64,000 bases of DNA from assembly GCF_003569765.1 (NCBI RefSeq), contig NZ_QXMG01000017.1, positions 1 to 64,000 on the forward strand, read 5' to 3'. Under the pieces are notes generated by a model, which was not told where the DNA came from, did no database searches, and was given only the letters and a program-made list of their open reading frames with translations. The translations under genes were made by a program, and so were the position numbers. Shown here piece by piece: positions 53,957-63,570 of the stretch. The first letter of the stretch is position 1; each line of letters starts with the position of its first letter. Origin of the DNA: Caldimonas tepidiphila. Lineage in GTDB: Bacteria > Pseudomonadota > Gammaproteobacteria > Burkholderiales > Burkholderiaceae_C.

Positions 53957-54799
53957 TCACAGTCCCAGCACGCGCTCGGCGTTGCCGTGCATGACCTTCT
54001 CCATCACGGCATCCGAGTAGCCGAGCTCGCTCCACTCGCGAAGGATGCGCTCGTAGGGCAGGCTCGGATAGTCGCTGCCGAACATGATCTTGTCCTGCAG
54101 CCGCCCGCGGATGTCCACCTTCAGGTTGCCGGGGAAGTGCTTGGGCGCCCAGCCCGACATCTCCCAGTAGACGTTGCCCTTGTGCAGCGCGACCGCGGTG
54201 GTCTCGTCCACCCAGGGCCAGCCGGGGTGGGCCATGATGATCTTCAGGTTCGGGAAATCGGCCGCGAGGTCGTCGATCGCGCCGGGGTGCGCATGGCGGA
54301 TGCGCGCGCCGTTGCCGCCCGGCATCCCGGCGCCCATGCCGGTGGTGCCGACGTCGATCATCACCGCCGCGCCCAAGGCGTCGATCTCCTCGAACAGCGG
54401 GTAGTAGCGCCGGTCGTTGACGGCGAAGTGCTGCATGATCGGGTGGAAGTGGAAGCCGATGAAGCCCAGCTCCTGTACCGCCTTCTTCACCTGGCGGATC
54501 GCGATCTCGCCCTTGGCCGGCTCCACCGCGCCCCAGCACTGCAGGATGCGGTCCGGGTGGCGCTTCCACATGGCGTGCACGTATTCGTTGGTGCAGGGGG
54601 GCGTTGCGACGGTGGTCTCGAGGTCCAGCGCGACGAGGCAGGCCTCGACGCCGGCGCCCTCGAACTCCTTGATCACGTCCTCCTCGCTCTTCGCGACCCA
54701 GTCGCGCTTCCAGTAGCGGGCGAGTTCCGCGGGATAGGGGCCCTGGGCGTCGATCCAGGTCTGGGTGCCGGGGTAGCAGTGCAGGTCGATGATGCGCAT
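53957..54799 (-). CDS. Amidohydrolase_2 family protein
   Basis: 280 residues. The first metal motif DLHCYPG deviates from HxH (His-Cys-Tyr), while the remaining pattern is clear: FHFHPIMQHF, MAHPGWPWVDE and FGSDYPSLPYER. This family includes decarboxylases and ring-opening hydrolases. It follows the CoA ligase; role in the pathway unclear, and the altered first motif may change the metal. Confidence 0.8.
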   Translation of the reverse strand: MRIIDLHCYPGTQTWIDAQGPYPAELARYWKRDWVAKSEEDVIKEFEGAGVEACLVALDLETTVATPPCTNEYVHAMWKRHPDRILQCWGAVEPAKGEIAIRQVKKAVQELGFIGFHFHPIMQHFAVNDRRYYPLFEEIDALGAAVMIDVGTTGMGAGMPGGNGARIRHAHPGAIDDLAADFPNLKIIMAHPGWPWVDETTAVALHKGNVYWEMSGWAPKHFPGNLKVDIRGRLQDKIMFGSDYPSLPYERILREWSELGYSDAVMEKVMHGNAERVLGL

Positions 54800-54837
54800 G
54801 GTGAGATTCCTTGGGAGAGTCGGGAGGCAGGCCGCGC

Positions 54838-56481
54838 TCAGGCGGCGGCCGGGAGTCGGGCGGCGACCATCTCGCCGAGCGCCTTCTTGGAGACCTTGCC
54901 GAAGGTCGAGACCGGGAAGTCCGGCAGCAGCTCGAGCCGCTCGGGCAGCTTGAACTTGGCGATCTCGTGCGTGTGCAGGAAGGCGACGAGCTCCGCGAGC
55001 GTCAGCGCGCGCCCGGGCTTGAGCACCACGCAGGCGCACATCTTCTCGCCCATCGCCGCGTCGGGCATCGGCACGCAGGCGACGTTCTGCACCGCCGGGT
55101 GCATCAGGATCAGGTTCTCGACCTCCTCGGCGCTGATCTTCTCGCCACCGCGGTTGATCAGGTCCTTCTTGCGGCCCTCGACGATGTAGTTGCCCGAGGG
55201 GTGGCGGCGCATCAGGTCGCCGGAGCGGTAGAAGCCGTCGGGCGTGAACTGGCGCGCGTTGTACTCGGGCACGCCGAAGTAGCCGCGCAGCGTGTAGGGG
55301 CCGCGGCAGGCCAGCTCGCCGACCTCGCCGTCGGGCACCTCGCGGCCCTCGTCGTCGATCAGCCGCACCTCGTCGTCCGCGCACACCGGGCGGCCGCAGG
55401 TTTCCAGTTGCACCTCCTCCGGGTCGCCGTGGCGCACGAACATCAGCAGGCCCTCGGACATGCCGAAGTTCTCCTGCACGAAGGCCGAGGTGAACAGCTC
55501 GCGCGTCCTCAGCCGCACCTCGGGCTGCATGCGCTGGCCGCCGCTCTGGATCTGGCGGATCGAGCCCAGGTCGAAGTCTCGCACCGCCGGGTCGTTGATC
55601 AGGCGGATCAGCAGCGCCGGCACGACCTTCAGGTGCGTGACGCGGTGCTTCTGGATCAGCGCGAACATCTCGGCCGGCCGGGTGTTGGCGTGCAGCACCA
55701 CCTTGGCGCCGCGGACCATGAAGCCCTGGATGCCGGGGCAGGCCAGCGGCAGGTTGTGCGCGATCGGCAGCACCAGCAGCAGCACCGAGTCGGCGTCCAC
55801 CTGCGCGACGTCGGCCGCGACCTTGGAGTTGTAGGCGTAGTCGTTGTTGGTGCGCGGGATCAGCTTGGGGATGCCGGTGGTGCCGCCCGAGAGCTGGAAG
55901 ATGCAGGGGTCGGTGGGCTCGATGCGGATCGCGTCGAGCGCCGCGCGGCTCTGGCGCGCCGGGCGCTCGATCAGCGCCTGCAGCGAGTGCTCGCCGGGGC
56001 CCGCCTCGCCGAGCACCAGACGCAGCGTCAGGCTCGGCTGCTCGGCCTGGATGCGTTCGATCACCGGTGCAAAACGAAAATCGCCCGACTTCGCCGGGTA
56101 GACGCAGGCCCGCGCCTGCGACAGCGCGACGAACTGGCGGATCTCCTGGTAGCGGTGCGTGACCAGCGCCGCGATCGGGATGCAGCCGATCTTCTGCAGC
56201 GCGAAGTACAGCAGCACGAACTCGGCGACGTTGGGCAGCGTCGGCACGACGCGGTCCAGCGGTCGCAGCCCGAGGTCCAGCAGGTTGAGCGCGAGGTTGT
56301 CGCTCAGCCGGTCGACCTCGGCATAGGTGTAGCTGCGCTCGCCGTCGACGAGCGCCACGCGCTCGGCGAAGCGCTCGAACACGACGGAGAACTCCTGCGC
56401 CAGCGAGCGGTCCTGCCAGTAGCCGCGCTCGCGGTAGCGCTGCGCGAACTCGGGGGGAAAGGGGACGAAGCCTTCGAGCAT
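54838..56481 (-). CDS. Aryl-AMP/CoA ligase (DhbE-like)
   Basis: 547 residues. ANL adenylating enzyme with FQLSGGTTGIPKLIPRT as the phosphate loop, YRSGDL, and the C-terminal Lys in TFGKVSKK. The N-terminal GYWQDRSLAQEF region and overall pattern place it near 2,3-dihydroxybenzoate- and salicylate-AMP ligases. As no carrier-protein gene is nearby and thiolase and hydratases follow, it probably makes an aryl- or cyclic acid-CoA. It lies 17 bp after the SDR gene. Confidence 0.87.
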   Translation of the reverse strand: MLEGFVPFPPEFAQRYRERGYWQDRSLAQEFSVVFERFAERVALVDGERSYTYAEVDRLSDNLALNLLDLGLRPLDRVVPTLPNVAEFVLLYFALQKIGCIPIAALVTHRYQEIRQFVALSQARACVYPAKSGDFRFAPVIERIQAEQPSLTLRLVLGEAGPGEHSLQALIERPARQSRAALDAIRIEPTDPCIFQLSGGTTGIPKLIPRTNNDYAYNSKVAADVAQVDADSVLLLVLPIAHNLPLACPGIQGFMVRGAKVVLHANTRPAEMFALIQKHRVTHLKVVPALLIRLINDPAVRDFDLGSIRQIQSGGQRMQPEVRLRTRELFTSAFVQENFGMSEGLLMFVRHGDPEEVQLETCGRPVCADDEVRLIDDEGREVPDGEVGELACRGPYTLRGYFGVPEYNARQFTPDGFYRSGDLMRRHPSGNYIVEGRKKDLINRGGEKISAEEVENLILMHPAVQNVACVPMPDAAMGEKMCACVVLKPGRALTLAELVAFLHTHEIAKFKLPERLELLPDFPVSTFGKVSKKALGEMVAARLPAAA

Positions 56482-56498
56482 GATGGTCCTCCCCCGCC

Positions 56499-57260
56499 TC
56501 AGGTCGAGCTCGTGAAGCCGCCGTCGATCACGACGATCTCGCCGGTCACGAAACGGTTGGACTGCAGCAGGTTCAGCATCGTCTCGGCCACGTCGTCGGC
56601 CGTGACGCAGCGGCGCAGCGGCGTCTGCTTCGCGCGCTTGCCCATCAGGTCCTCGTACCTGTCGCCGAGCATGCGCTCCATCCAGTCGCCCTCCATCCAG
56701 CCCGGCGCGACCGCGTTGACGCGGATGTCGGGCCCGAGGTTCCAGGCCAGCGTCTTGGTGAGGTTCACGACCGCGGCCTTGCTCGCCGCATAGGGCAGCG
56801 GCTGCGGCCCGGGGCGCAGGCCGACGATGCTCGCAGTGTTGACGATCGCGGGCGCCTGGCCCTTCCTCAGCAGCGGCACGGCCGCGCGCGTCACCTGGAA
56901 GGTGCCGCGCACGTTGACCGCGAAGGTGCGGTCCCACTCGGCCATGTCGAGGCTCTCGAGATCCTTGACCTTCCAGGTCGCGGTGGTGCCGGCGTTGTTG
57001 ACCAGCGCGTCGAGCCGGCCGAAGGCCTCGTCGACCTGGCGCATCATCGCGCGCACCGCCGCATCGTCGCTGACGTCGCACTGCACCAGCAGCGTGCGCG
57101 CACCGAGCGCCTGCGCCTCCTCGGCGGTGGCCTGCGCCGCCTGGGCGCTCGAGCCGTAGTTGATCGCCACGTCGTAGCCGGCCTTCGCCAGCGCGAGCAC
57201 CGCGCTACGGCCGATGCCGGTGGCGCCGCCGGTGACCAGGGCCTTCTTTCGATCCGTCAT
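56499..57260 (-). CDS. Short-chain dehydrogenase/reductase
   Basis: 253 residues, classical SDR: cofactor loop TGGATGIG, NNAG at the fourth strand, Ser in NTASIVG and YAASK catalytic pair, closing VTGEIVVIDGG. Between the Bug gene and the aryl-CoA ligase it could oxidise a cyclic alcohol or reduce a 3-oxoacyl-CoA. Confidence 0.88.
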   Translation of the reverse strand: MTDRKKALVTGGATGIGRSAVLALAKAGYDVAINYGSSAQAAQATAEEAQALGARTLLVQCDVSDDAAVRAMMRQVDEAFGRLDALVNNAGTTATWKVKDLESLDMAEWDRTFAVNVRGTFQVTRAAVPLLRKGQAPAIVNTASIVGLRPGPQPLPYAASKAAVVNLTKTLAWNLGPDIRVNAVAPGWMEGDWMERMLGDRYEDLMGKRAKQTPLRRCVTADDVAETMLNLLQSNRFVTGEIVVIDGGFTSST

Positions 57261-57327
57261 TTGCTGTCTCCTGATGGAATGGGATGTCGTGATGAGGGGG
57301 CGGCCCGCGGCGGCGCGGGCCGCGGGT

Positions 57328-58347
57328 TCACTGGGGCTGCAGCCCGAGCTCGTTGACGACCTTCCTGAAGGCCGCGCGCTGCTGCTGCAGGAAGTCGTTC
57401 ATCGCGGCGGGGGAGCCGGTGCGCGGGTAGACGCCGAGCTCGGCCAGGCGCGCGACCAGCGCCGGCTCCTGCAGCATCCTGTTGACGTCGCGGTTGAGCT
57501 GCTCGACCACCGCCGGCGGCACGCCCTTGGGCACGAAGACCGCGAACCAGCCGATCGACTCGAAGCCGGGATAGCTCTCGGCCACGGTGGGCACGTCCTC
57601 GAAGCCGGGCAGGCGCTTGTCGGAAGTGACGGCGAGCGCGCGCAGCTTGCCGGCCTTCACGTGCTCGACCAGCGCCGGCAGGCCGTCGACCGTCAGCAGC
57701 GCGTCGCCGGACAGCACCGCGGTCACCGCCGTCTGCGAGCCCGAGTAGGGCACGACGAAGAGGCCGAGGCCGGCGGCGCGGCTGAGCATCTCGCCGGTCA
57801 GGTGCGGCACCGAGTTCGGCTGCGCGGCGGCGAAGTTGGCCTTGCCGGGATTGGCCTTCGCATGGCGCACCAGGTCGGCGAGCGAGCGGATGTCGGACTT
57901 CGCGTTGACGACCACCATCATCGGGCTGGTGCCGATCGCGGCGACCGGCACGACGTCGGTGTCGAGGTTGAACTGCGGGTTCTTGTAGAGGTGGGGCGTG
58001 AGCGTCGCGACCGCCGCCGGCACGAAGCCGATGGTGTGGCCGTCGGCGGTGGCGCGCGTCAGCGCCGACATGCCGACGATGCCGCCGGCGCCGGGCCGGT
58101 TCTCGACCAGGACGGTCTGCCCCCAGGCTTTCTGGAGCCGTTCGGCCACCAGGCGCGCCACCACGTCGGGCGCGGCGCCGGGCGGGAAGGGCACCACCAT
58201 CTTCACCGGCTGCGCCGGCCAGGGGGATGCGGCGCGCAGTGGGGAGGGCAGCAGGGCCAGCAGCGCGAGCAGCGCGAGCAGCGCGGCCAGCAGTTGCAGG
58301 AGCGGCAAGAAGGGCCGCGCCGGGCGGCGGCGGAACAGGATCTGCAT
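57328..58347 (-). CDS. Bug-family substrate-binding protein (CoA-pathway operon)
   Basis: 339 residues. The long signal peptide has a tandem Leu-Leu-Ala run (residues 15-35), which is repeated in the DNA as near-identical GC-rich triplet blocks. TctC fold follows (SPWPAQPVKMVVPFPPGAAPDVVARLV; VENRPGAGGIVGMSAL). First gene of the operon 58347-51093 and divergent from LysR. Confidence 0.88.
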   Translation of the reverse strand: MQILFRRRPARPFLPLLQLLAALLALLALLALLPSPLRAASPWPAQPVKMVVPFPPGAAPDVVARLVAERLQKAWGQTVLVENRPGAGGIVGMSALTRATADGHTIGFVPAAVATLTPHLYKNPQFNLDTDVVPVAAIGTSPMMVVVNAKSDIRSLADLVRHAKANPGKANFAAAQPNSVPHLTGEMLSRAAGLGLFVVPYSGSQTAVTAVLSGDALLTVDGLPALVEHVKAGKLRALAVTSDKRLPGFEDVPTVAESYPGFESIGWFAVFVPKGVPPAVVEQLNRDVNRMLQEPALVARLAELGVYPRTGSPAAMNDFLQQQRAAFRKVVNELGLQPQ

Positions 58348-58485
58348 CGTTGTCTCCTCTCGATGGGCCTCGTGGGACCCGGTGGTGTGCGCCCGCAGGG
58401 GGCGGACGTGGACCAATGTAGAGAGGTGAAGTGATTCGCAGAAGATGCCAGAATCGTCGAAGCGATACGCTTTTGATATCCCCCT

Positions 58486-59373
58486 ATGAAGCTGAACCAA
58501 CTCAGGGACCTGGTGGCGATCGTGGAGCACGGCAGCCTGCGCGCCGCCGCGCGCCACCTCGACGTGGCGCAGCCGCTGCTCACGCGCAGCGTGCGCACTC
58601 TGGAGAAGGAGCTGGGCGTGCCGCTGTTCGAGCGCGACGCGCGGGGCATGACGCTGACCGCGGCGGGAAGGCTCTTCCACCAGCGCGCCTGCGCGGTGGT
58701 CAACGAGATCCGGCGCGCGCACGACGACATCGCGCAGAGCGCGGGGGACGGCAGCGGCACGGTGGCCGTGGCGCTGTCGATCATGCCGCACGTGGGCATG
58801 CTGCCCTACGCGCTGCCGGCCTTCCGGCGCCGCTACCCGAAGGTGCGGCTGCAGATCATCGAGGGCCTGTTCCCCGACGTCGAGGGCGCGCTGCGCAGCG
58901 GCGAGATCGACTTCTACCTCGGCGCCTCGCCATCGGCGCCGCCGGCGCCGGGCCTGGTCGTCGAGCCGCTGTTCGAGAACACCCGCGCGGTGGTCGCCCG
59001 CCGCGGCCACCCGCTCGGGCGGGCCGGCTCGCTGAAGGAGCTCGCCGACGCGGAATGGGCCACCACCTCGGTGGACTACAACAGCGAGGAGGACCTGGGG
59101 CGGCTGTTCGGGCGCCAGGGCCTCGACGCGCCGCGCGTGATGCTGAAGGTGCGCTCGGCGATGTCGCTGATCGTCGCGCTGACCCACACCGATCTGCTGG
59201 CGCTGCTGCCGGTGCAGTGGCGCGACCTCGCGCTGATGCGCGAGGCGCTGCAGGAGATCCCGGTGAAGGAGGTGCTGGCCGCCCCCGGCATCGTGATGAT
59301 CCGCCGCCCCGACCTGCCGCTGACGCCCGCGGCCGAACATTTCGGCGACCTGCTGCGCCGCCGCCTGCCCTGA
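58486..59373 (+). CDS. LysR-family regulator of the CoA-pathway operon
   Basis: 295 residues. wHTH with LRDLVAIVEHGSLRAAARHL and QPLLTRSVRTLEKEL, followed by an effector domain. It is divergent from the Bug-SDR-ligase operon across 138 bp; ATCG-N6-CGAT at about 58453 is a small dyad in this gap. Regulation of the divergent operon is an inference from position. Confidence 0.87.
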   Translation: MKLNQLRDLVAIVEHGSLRAAARHLDVAQPLLTRSVRTLEKELGVPLFERDARGMTLTAAGRLFHQRACAVVNEIRRAHDDIAQSAGDGSGTVAVALSIMPHVGMLPYALPAFRRRYPKVRLQIIEGLFPDVEGALRSGEIDFYLGASPSAPPAPGLVVEPLFENTRAVVARRGHPLGRAGSLKELADAEWATTSVDYNSEEDLGRLFGRQGLDAPRVMLKVRSAMSLIVALTHTDLLALLPVQWRDLALMREALQEIPVKEVLAAPGIVMIRRPDLPLTPAAEHFGDLLRRRLP

Positions 59374-59529
59374 AGCGACGCCCGCCGGGCACGGCCGACG
59401 GCCGGCGTCCGGCCCGCCGCCCCCCGTCGTCCGGGTGGGCAAACGCCCCTCTGGCCGGCCCCGCGGCCCGAACCCCGACAGACGCGGGCGCCTCCCGGCA
59501 GGGCGGCGACCTGTGCGGAGGAGAAAAGC

Positions 59530-59937
59530 TTGAAGAGAATCGCGCAAGCCTATTTCCGTGCGCTGAAGATCGTCACGGTGCTGTGCCTCGCCGCCTTGGT
59601 GGTGCTGGTGTTCGGCAAGGTCTTGCTGCGCTACGGCTTCAACTCCGGCATCACGGTCTCCGAGGAGCTGGCCCGCCTGTTCTTCGTCTACCTGAGCTTC
59701 TGCGGCGCGATCGTAGCGATGCGCGAGCGCCTGCACCTGGGCACCGATATGGTGGTGCGGCGCCTGCCGCACGCCGCCCGCAAGGCCTGCTTCGTCGCAG
59801 GCCACCTGCTGATGCTCGGCGCCACCCTGCTGTTCCTGCAGGAGAGCTGGCACCAGGCCCTCATCAACCTGCAGGTGAAGTCGCCGGTCACCGGCTTTCC
59901 GGTCGCGGTGCTCTACGGTGCCGGGGTGCTGTCCTAG
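59530..59937 (+). pseudogene. TRAP transporter small permease, truncated
   Basis: 135 codons from TTG 59530 (GGAGGAG eight bases upstream). The sequence is DctQ-like, with helices at 14-32, 47-65 and 87-105, and is shorter than the usual 160-180 residues. The frame stops just as the fourth helix begins; the continuation AACLMAAL lies in the neighbouring frame, indicating a one-base frameshift near 59925. No large permease (dctM) or binding protein (dctP) follows; instead a terminator starts 45 bp later. It looks like a deletion remnant. Confidence 0.7.
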
Positions 59938-59981
59938 CGGCCTGCCTGATGGCGGCGCTCTCCGGCTCGGCGGTGGCCGAC

Positions 59982-60007
59982 ACCGCGGCGTGCCGGGCGG
60001 TTTTTTT
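59982..60007 (+). terminator. Rho-independent terminator
   Basis: Stem ACCGC/GCGGT extended inward by GGC/GCC with a 2-nt bulge, immediately followed by seven T at 60001-60007. One of the clearest terminators of the window. Confidence 0.85.
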
Positions 60008-60155
60008 CGTGCGTGCGACCGGTGCGCGAGACAAGGCGTGCGCGAAAACACCCCTGACTGCGGGAGCGAGAAGTTGCTGGCACAAGGCTCGCCTCCCACT
60101 GCCTGCGCGTAGATTGGCCTTTGCTTGGTCGTCGAGTCGAGTCATCAGCAGTCCC

Positions 60156-60764
60156 ATGCCCAAACTCCATGCCTTGCATCACGCCCCAGTCACCGCCGCA
60201 GTCACGCTGGCGCTGCTTGCCGGATGCGCAACCCAGAACGATTCCCGCGGCCCCCTCCTCGACTGGGGGGCGATCCAGGGCGTTCAACTCGGCAACTTCC
60301 CCCTGGCCGACGGCTCCTCCGCCAGCCTGCGATTCCACAACGGTCGCCACTCGGTCAAGCTGCACAACACCGGCAGGATCATTGATCTCGGCAACCTGAC
60401 CCGCGTGCGCATCCAGGAGACGCGCCAGGTCCAGGGCCGCACGATCGCCGTGCTGGATGCCGGGACCCGGCTGTGCCCTCACCGGACGCTCGTGCTCGCG
60501 GTCCAAGGCTCCCAGCCCGCGCTCTGGGACCTCGGCAACTGCCGCATGACTCCCAAGGTGCGCGTGGACGGCGGGCGCGTACTGTTCGAGTTCATCGACT
60601 CCGCGCCGGCACTGCGCTACGATTACCAGGCCGGTCAGATGCGCCGCCAGCTCGACTTCGGCCGGTGGCAGGCGCATCAGAGCGTCACGCGTGCGGCGCG
60701 CCCCCTCTCCGCCAATCCTTCGCCATCCGGAGCGGCAGACGAACAGGGGCCGTCTAAGGGTTGA
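60156..60764 (+). CDS. Putative lipoprotein of unknown function
   Basis: 202 residues. Signal peptide with lipobox LLAGC (Cys at about residue 25) marks a lipid-anchored outer-envelope protein. The rest is beta-rich with no known motif (FPLADGSSASLRFHNG, TIAVLDAGTRLCPHRTLVLA). It has two further cysteines (CPH and NCRM) that could pair. Isolated between pseudogenes, behind a terminator, so it must have its own promoter. Confidence 0.65.
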   Translation: MPKLHALHHAPVTAAVTLALLAGCATQNDSRGPLLDWGAIQGVQLGNFPLADGSSASLRFHNGRHSVKLHNTGRIIDLGNLTRVRIQETRQVQGRTIAVLDAGTRLCPHRTLVLAVQGSQPALWDLGNCRMTPKVRVDGGRVLFEFIDSAPALRYDYQAGQMRRQLDFGRWQAHQSVTRAARPLSANPSPSGAADEQGPSKG

Positions 60765-61359
60765 GAAAGCCGCCGCCGAAACGGACTGCCCGCGTGCACG
60801 CCCGGGTCGCGGGCCGCTCGCGCGACTGCCACGCCCTGCCCCTTCACCGACGCGACCGCCTCACGCTTGACGTCGCGGCTGAACCGCCGTCTCGATCCCG
60901 GCAGCCACCTCCGGTCTCATCCCCCACCTTCACGAGGTGCCCATAAACCGGCAGCGGCCCGCACGAGCCGGGGCCGCATTCGGCAGGCTGTGCGGTGGAT
61001 TCAATGAATTCACCATGGCGAAGTCTCCCGCCCCCTGGCAGGAGAGGTCCCGCGAGTGCCGCAAGACACCCGTGTCCTCCGGTGTCCGCCCCGGGGACGG
61101 CGCGGAGCGCGTCCCGGCCTGCCGGTGCTGCCCGGCGATGGCGGCACCCGCCTTCGCCAACGGATGCCGGGACCGACCGCGACGCGCGGGTCGCCGGGCC
61201 ACCCACGAAGTCGCTCTCATGCCTGCATCCCTCGCCGAGATCCCGTCCCGACTGCGTCGACGCGATCGGCGGCGGTTCGCCGGCGCCGGGCTGACGCCTC
61301 CCGCGCGGCGTCCCGACGAGTCCGGCCCCCCGTCCCGGCAGCCGCTGCGCCGCGCCCGA
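60765..61359. other. 595-bp gene-free stretch
   Basis: No supported gene, RNA or clear terminator. GC-rich, with several short frames that lack codon bias. It separates the lipoprotein and the decayed LysR gene and probably contains eroded sequence. Confidence 0.45.
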
Positions 61360-61984
61360 TGAAGGACAACCGACTGCTCGAGATGCGCGTGTTCCGCGCG
61401 GTGGCCGAGGCCGGCGGCTTCACCGCGGCGGCGCACCAGCTGGGCGTGAGCCAGTCCTTGTCAGCCAGACGCTGACCAACCTGGAGCGGCGCCTGGAGGT
61501 GCGGCTGCAGGACTCCTCGCTGATGAGCCGCAAGCTCTGCAACCTGCAGCGCATCGTCGTCGCGGCACCGAAGTACATCGAACGGCACGGGGTGCCGGTC
61601 ACGCTGCAGGGGCTGGACCGCCACGACTGCCTGCTGTGGCAGCCGCCGATGGATCACCTGAACCGCTGGCCCTTCATGATCGGCGGCCAGCGGCAGGACA
61701 TCCTGGTGCGCGGCGGCTTTTGCAGCAGCGACCGCACCTCGCTGTTCCAGATGTGCGTGGCCGGCGTCGGCATCATGCGACTGGCGGAGCACCTGGCCTT
61801 GCCGGCGATCCGCAGCGAGGTGCTCGTGCCGCTGCTGGTCGACGATCAGGCGACCGACGACACCGCGATCCATGTGCTGTTCATGCCCGAACGCCGGCTG
61901 GTGCCGCGCGTGCGCGCCTTCGTCGACTACCTGAGCCAGGTCTTCCGCACACCCCCGTGGGAGGCGGACGCAGGCACGCGCTGA
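61360..61984 (+). pseudogene. LysR-family regulator, frameshifted and internally deleted
   Basis: The first 38 codons are a LysR wHTH (LEMRVFRAVAEAGGFTAAAHQLGVSQS) that shifts frame at about 61457 and ends at a stop at 61475. The other frame continues with TLTNLERRLEVRL, then jumps directly to the effector-domain piece DSSLMSRKL...VVAAPKYIERHGVP and on to the normal C-terminus. About 100-130 residues are missing in between. Two lesions make function unlikely. Confidence 0.8.
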
Positions 61985-62114
61985 GCCCCGGGCGGTGCCG
62001 GGACTCAGCCCTGCCCCGGCGGGCGGAGGGCCGGGTCACCGGCGCCCGGACGGGGTCGCGGCGCGCAGCGGCATCGGCAGGTCGGCCACGCCCCGGCAGC
62101 GTCCGCGGTCGGCC

Positions 62115-62375
62115 TCAGTTGTGCACCATCTCGCGCACCGCCTCCGCGCTGTCGTAGAGCGCAAGCACCAGCACCCGGGAGCGGGCGCCGGAGCTGGGCG
62201 TCTCCATCATGCCGGCGCCAGTGCGCTCGAGCGCCCCTGCCACCGGCTCGCCGAGCCGGATCTCGCCGCGCCGGCCGTCGAGCAGCCGGCATACCGCGTA
62301 GCGCCCGCCGCTGAGCCGCACGCCGACGCGCCCGGCGCAACGGCTGATCTCCGCAATGTTGCCCGTCGTGACCAT
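62115..62375 (-). CDS. Small hypothetical protein
   Basis: 86 residues, start ATG 62375 (MVTTGNIAEI). Unknown family. The frame has normal codon use for this genome. A beta-rich first half (VGVRLSGGRYAVCRLLDGRRGEIRLGEP) and no signal or membrane segment. No operon partner; pirin downstream is separate. Confidence 0.5.
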   Translation of the reverse strand: MVTTGNIAEISRCAGRVGVRLSGGRYAVCRLLDGRRGEIRLGEPVAGALERTGAGMMETPSSGARSRVLVLALYDSAEAVREMVHN

Positions 62376-62471
62376 GTGAGAACCTCGCTGCGTTCGTAAA
62401 AACACGATCCGCGCAGCGTAGGGAGCGGCCGTGACAGCAGCGTGAAAGCGCGCCGGCGGGCGGCTGCTCCG

Positions 62472-63332
62472 TCAATCGGGCATCGCGCCGAAGGCCCCGG
62501 ACTGGTAGTCGCGGATCGCCTGCACGATCTCGTCGCGCGTCGTCATCACGAAGGGCCCGTGCGCGACCACCGGCTCGTCGATCGGCTCGCCGTGGCCGAA
62601 CAGCAGCACCGCGTCCTCGCTCGCCTCGATCTGCAGCGCGTCGCCCTCGTCGCCGAGCTCGGCCAGCGTGAAGGCCGGCACCTCGCCGCCGCCGGCGCGG
62701 ATCGCACCGCGCACCACGTAGAGGAACACCACCCGGCCGCCCAGCCCGTCGAAGCCGACCCGCCCGCCCGCGGACAGCGTCACGACGGACATGAACGCCC
62801 CGGTGAGCGAGTCGACCGGCCCGTCCCGGCCCTGCCAGCGGCCCGCGATCAGCTGCACGCGGCCGCGCCCGTCGGCGGTGGCGATCTCCGGAATCTGCTC
62901 GCGCTGCAGCCCGACGTAGCGCGGCTCGCTCATCTTCAGCCGCGACGGCAGGTTGACCCAGAGCTGCAGGATCTCGAGCGGCCCGCCGCGGCGCTTGAAG
63001 TCCTCGGGCGACAGCTCCGCATGGACCAAGCCCCGCCCGGCCGTCATCCACTGCACGCCGCCGGCGCGGATCACGCTCTCGTGGCCGCCGGTGTCGCGGT
63101 GCGCGAGCTCGCCGTCCAGGATGAAGGTGACGGTCTCGAAGCCGCGGTGCGGGTGCGGCCCGAAGGGCAGGCCGCGGTTGCCGGGGGGATAGACCTGCGG
63201 GCCGTGGCGGTTCAGGAACAGGAAGGGCCCCAGCAGCTCGAGCTGCGGCCCGGGCAGCGGGCGGCGCGTCTGCAGGTCGCCGATGTCGTCGCGCAATGCC
63301 GGGTGCAGCCGGCGCAAGGTTCTCTCGCTCAT
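62472..63332 (-). CDS. Pirin family protein
   Basis: 286 residues, bicupin. Metal-binding motif of the N-terminal cupin HPHRGFETVTFILDGELAHRDTGGHE with the usual His/His/His/Glu set, and the typical MTAGRGLVHAE. Pirins are iron proteins, some with quercetinase activity or regulatory roles. Start at MSERTLRR. Stands alone. Confidence 0.9.
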   Translation of the reverse strand: MSERTLRRLHPALRDDIGDLQTRRPLPGPQLELLGPFLFLNRHGPQVYPPGNRGLPFGPHPHRGFETVTFILDGELAHRDTGGHESVIRAGGVQWMTAGRGLVHAELSPEDFKRRGGPLEILQLWVNLPSRLKMSEPRYVGLQREQIPEIATADGRGRVQLIAGRWQGRDGPVDSLTGAFMSVVTLSAGGRVGFDGLGGRVVFLYVVRGAIRAGGGEVPAFTLAELGDEGDALQIEASEDAVLLFGHGEPIDEPVVAHGPFVMTTRDEIVQAIRDYQSGAFGAMPD

Positions 63333-63522
63333 CTCGCTCCTTCGTGTCGCCGCGCCTGCGCGCGGCCCCATCCCCACTCTAGCGGCGCGGCGCCGGCCCT
63401 GCTCGTCGCGGCGCGGCACCCGGGCCGCGCCGGCACAGTCCCTTACATCTGCGTCGCGCGAATCGCCGCGACCCCGCTTTCCAGGCGCCAGGCTTCGTTC
63501 TAACGTGAAGGGCTATTCCGCG

Positions 63523-63541
63523 GGGCGCCCGCACGGCGCCC
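63523..63541 (+). other. Hairpin in the fdhA leader
   Basis: Perfect 7-bp inverted repeat GGGCGCC/GGCGCCC with a 5-nt loop, 29 bp before the fdhA start and upstream of its ribosome site. It may be an operator or an RNA element. Confidence 0.4.
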
Positions 63542-63570
63542 TTCCCTCACTGAAAGACAGGAGACACGGC

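Noticed and set aside
58250-58300. Tandem GCAGCGCGA-like repeat as a regulatory repeat
   Set aside because: It is the coding sequence for the Leu-Leu-Ala signal peptide of the Bug protein.
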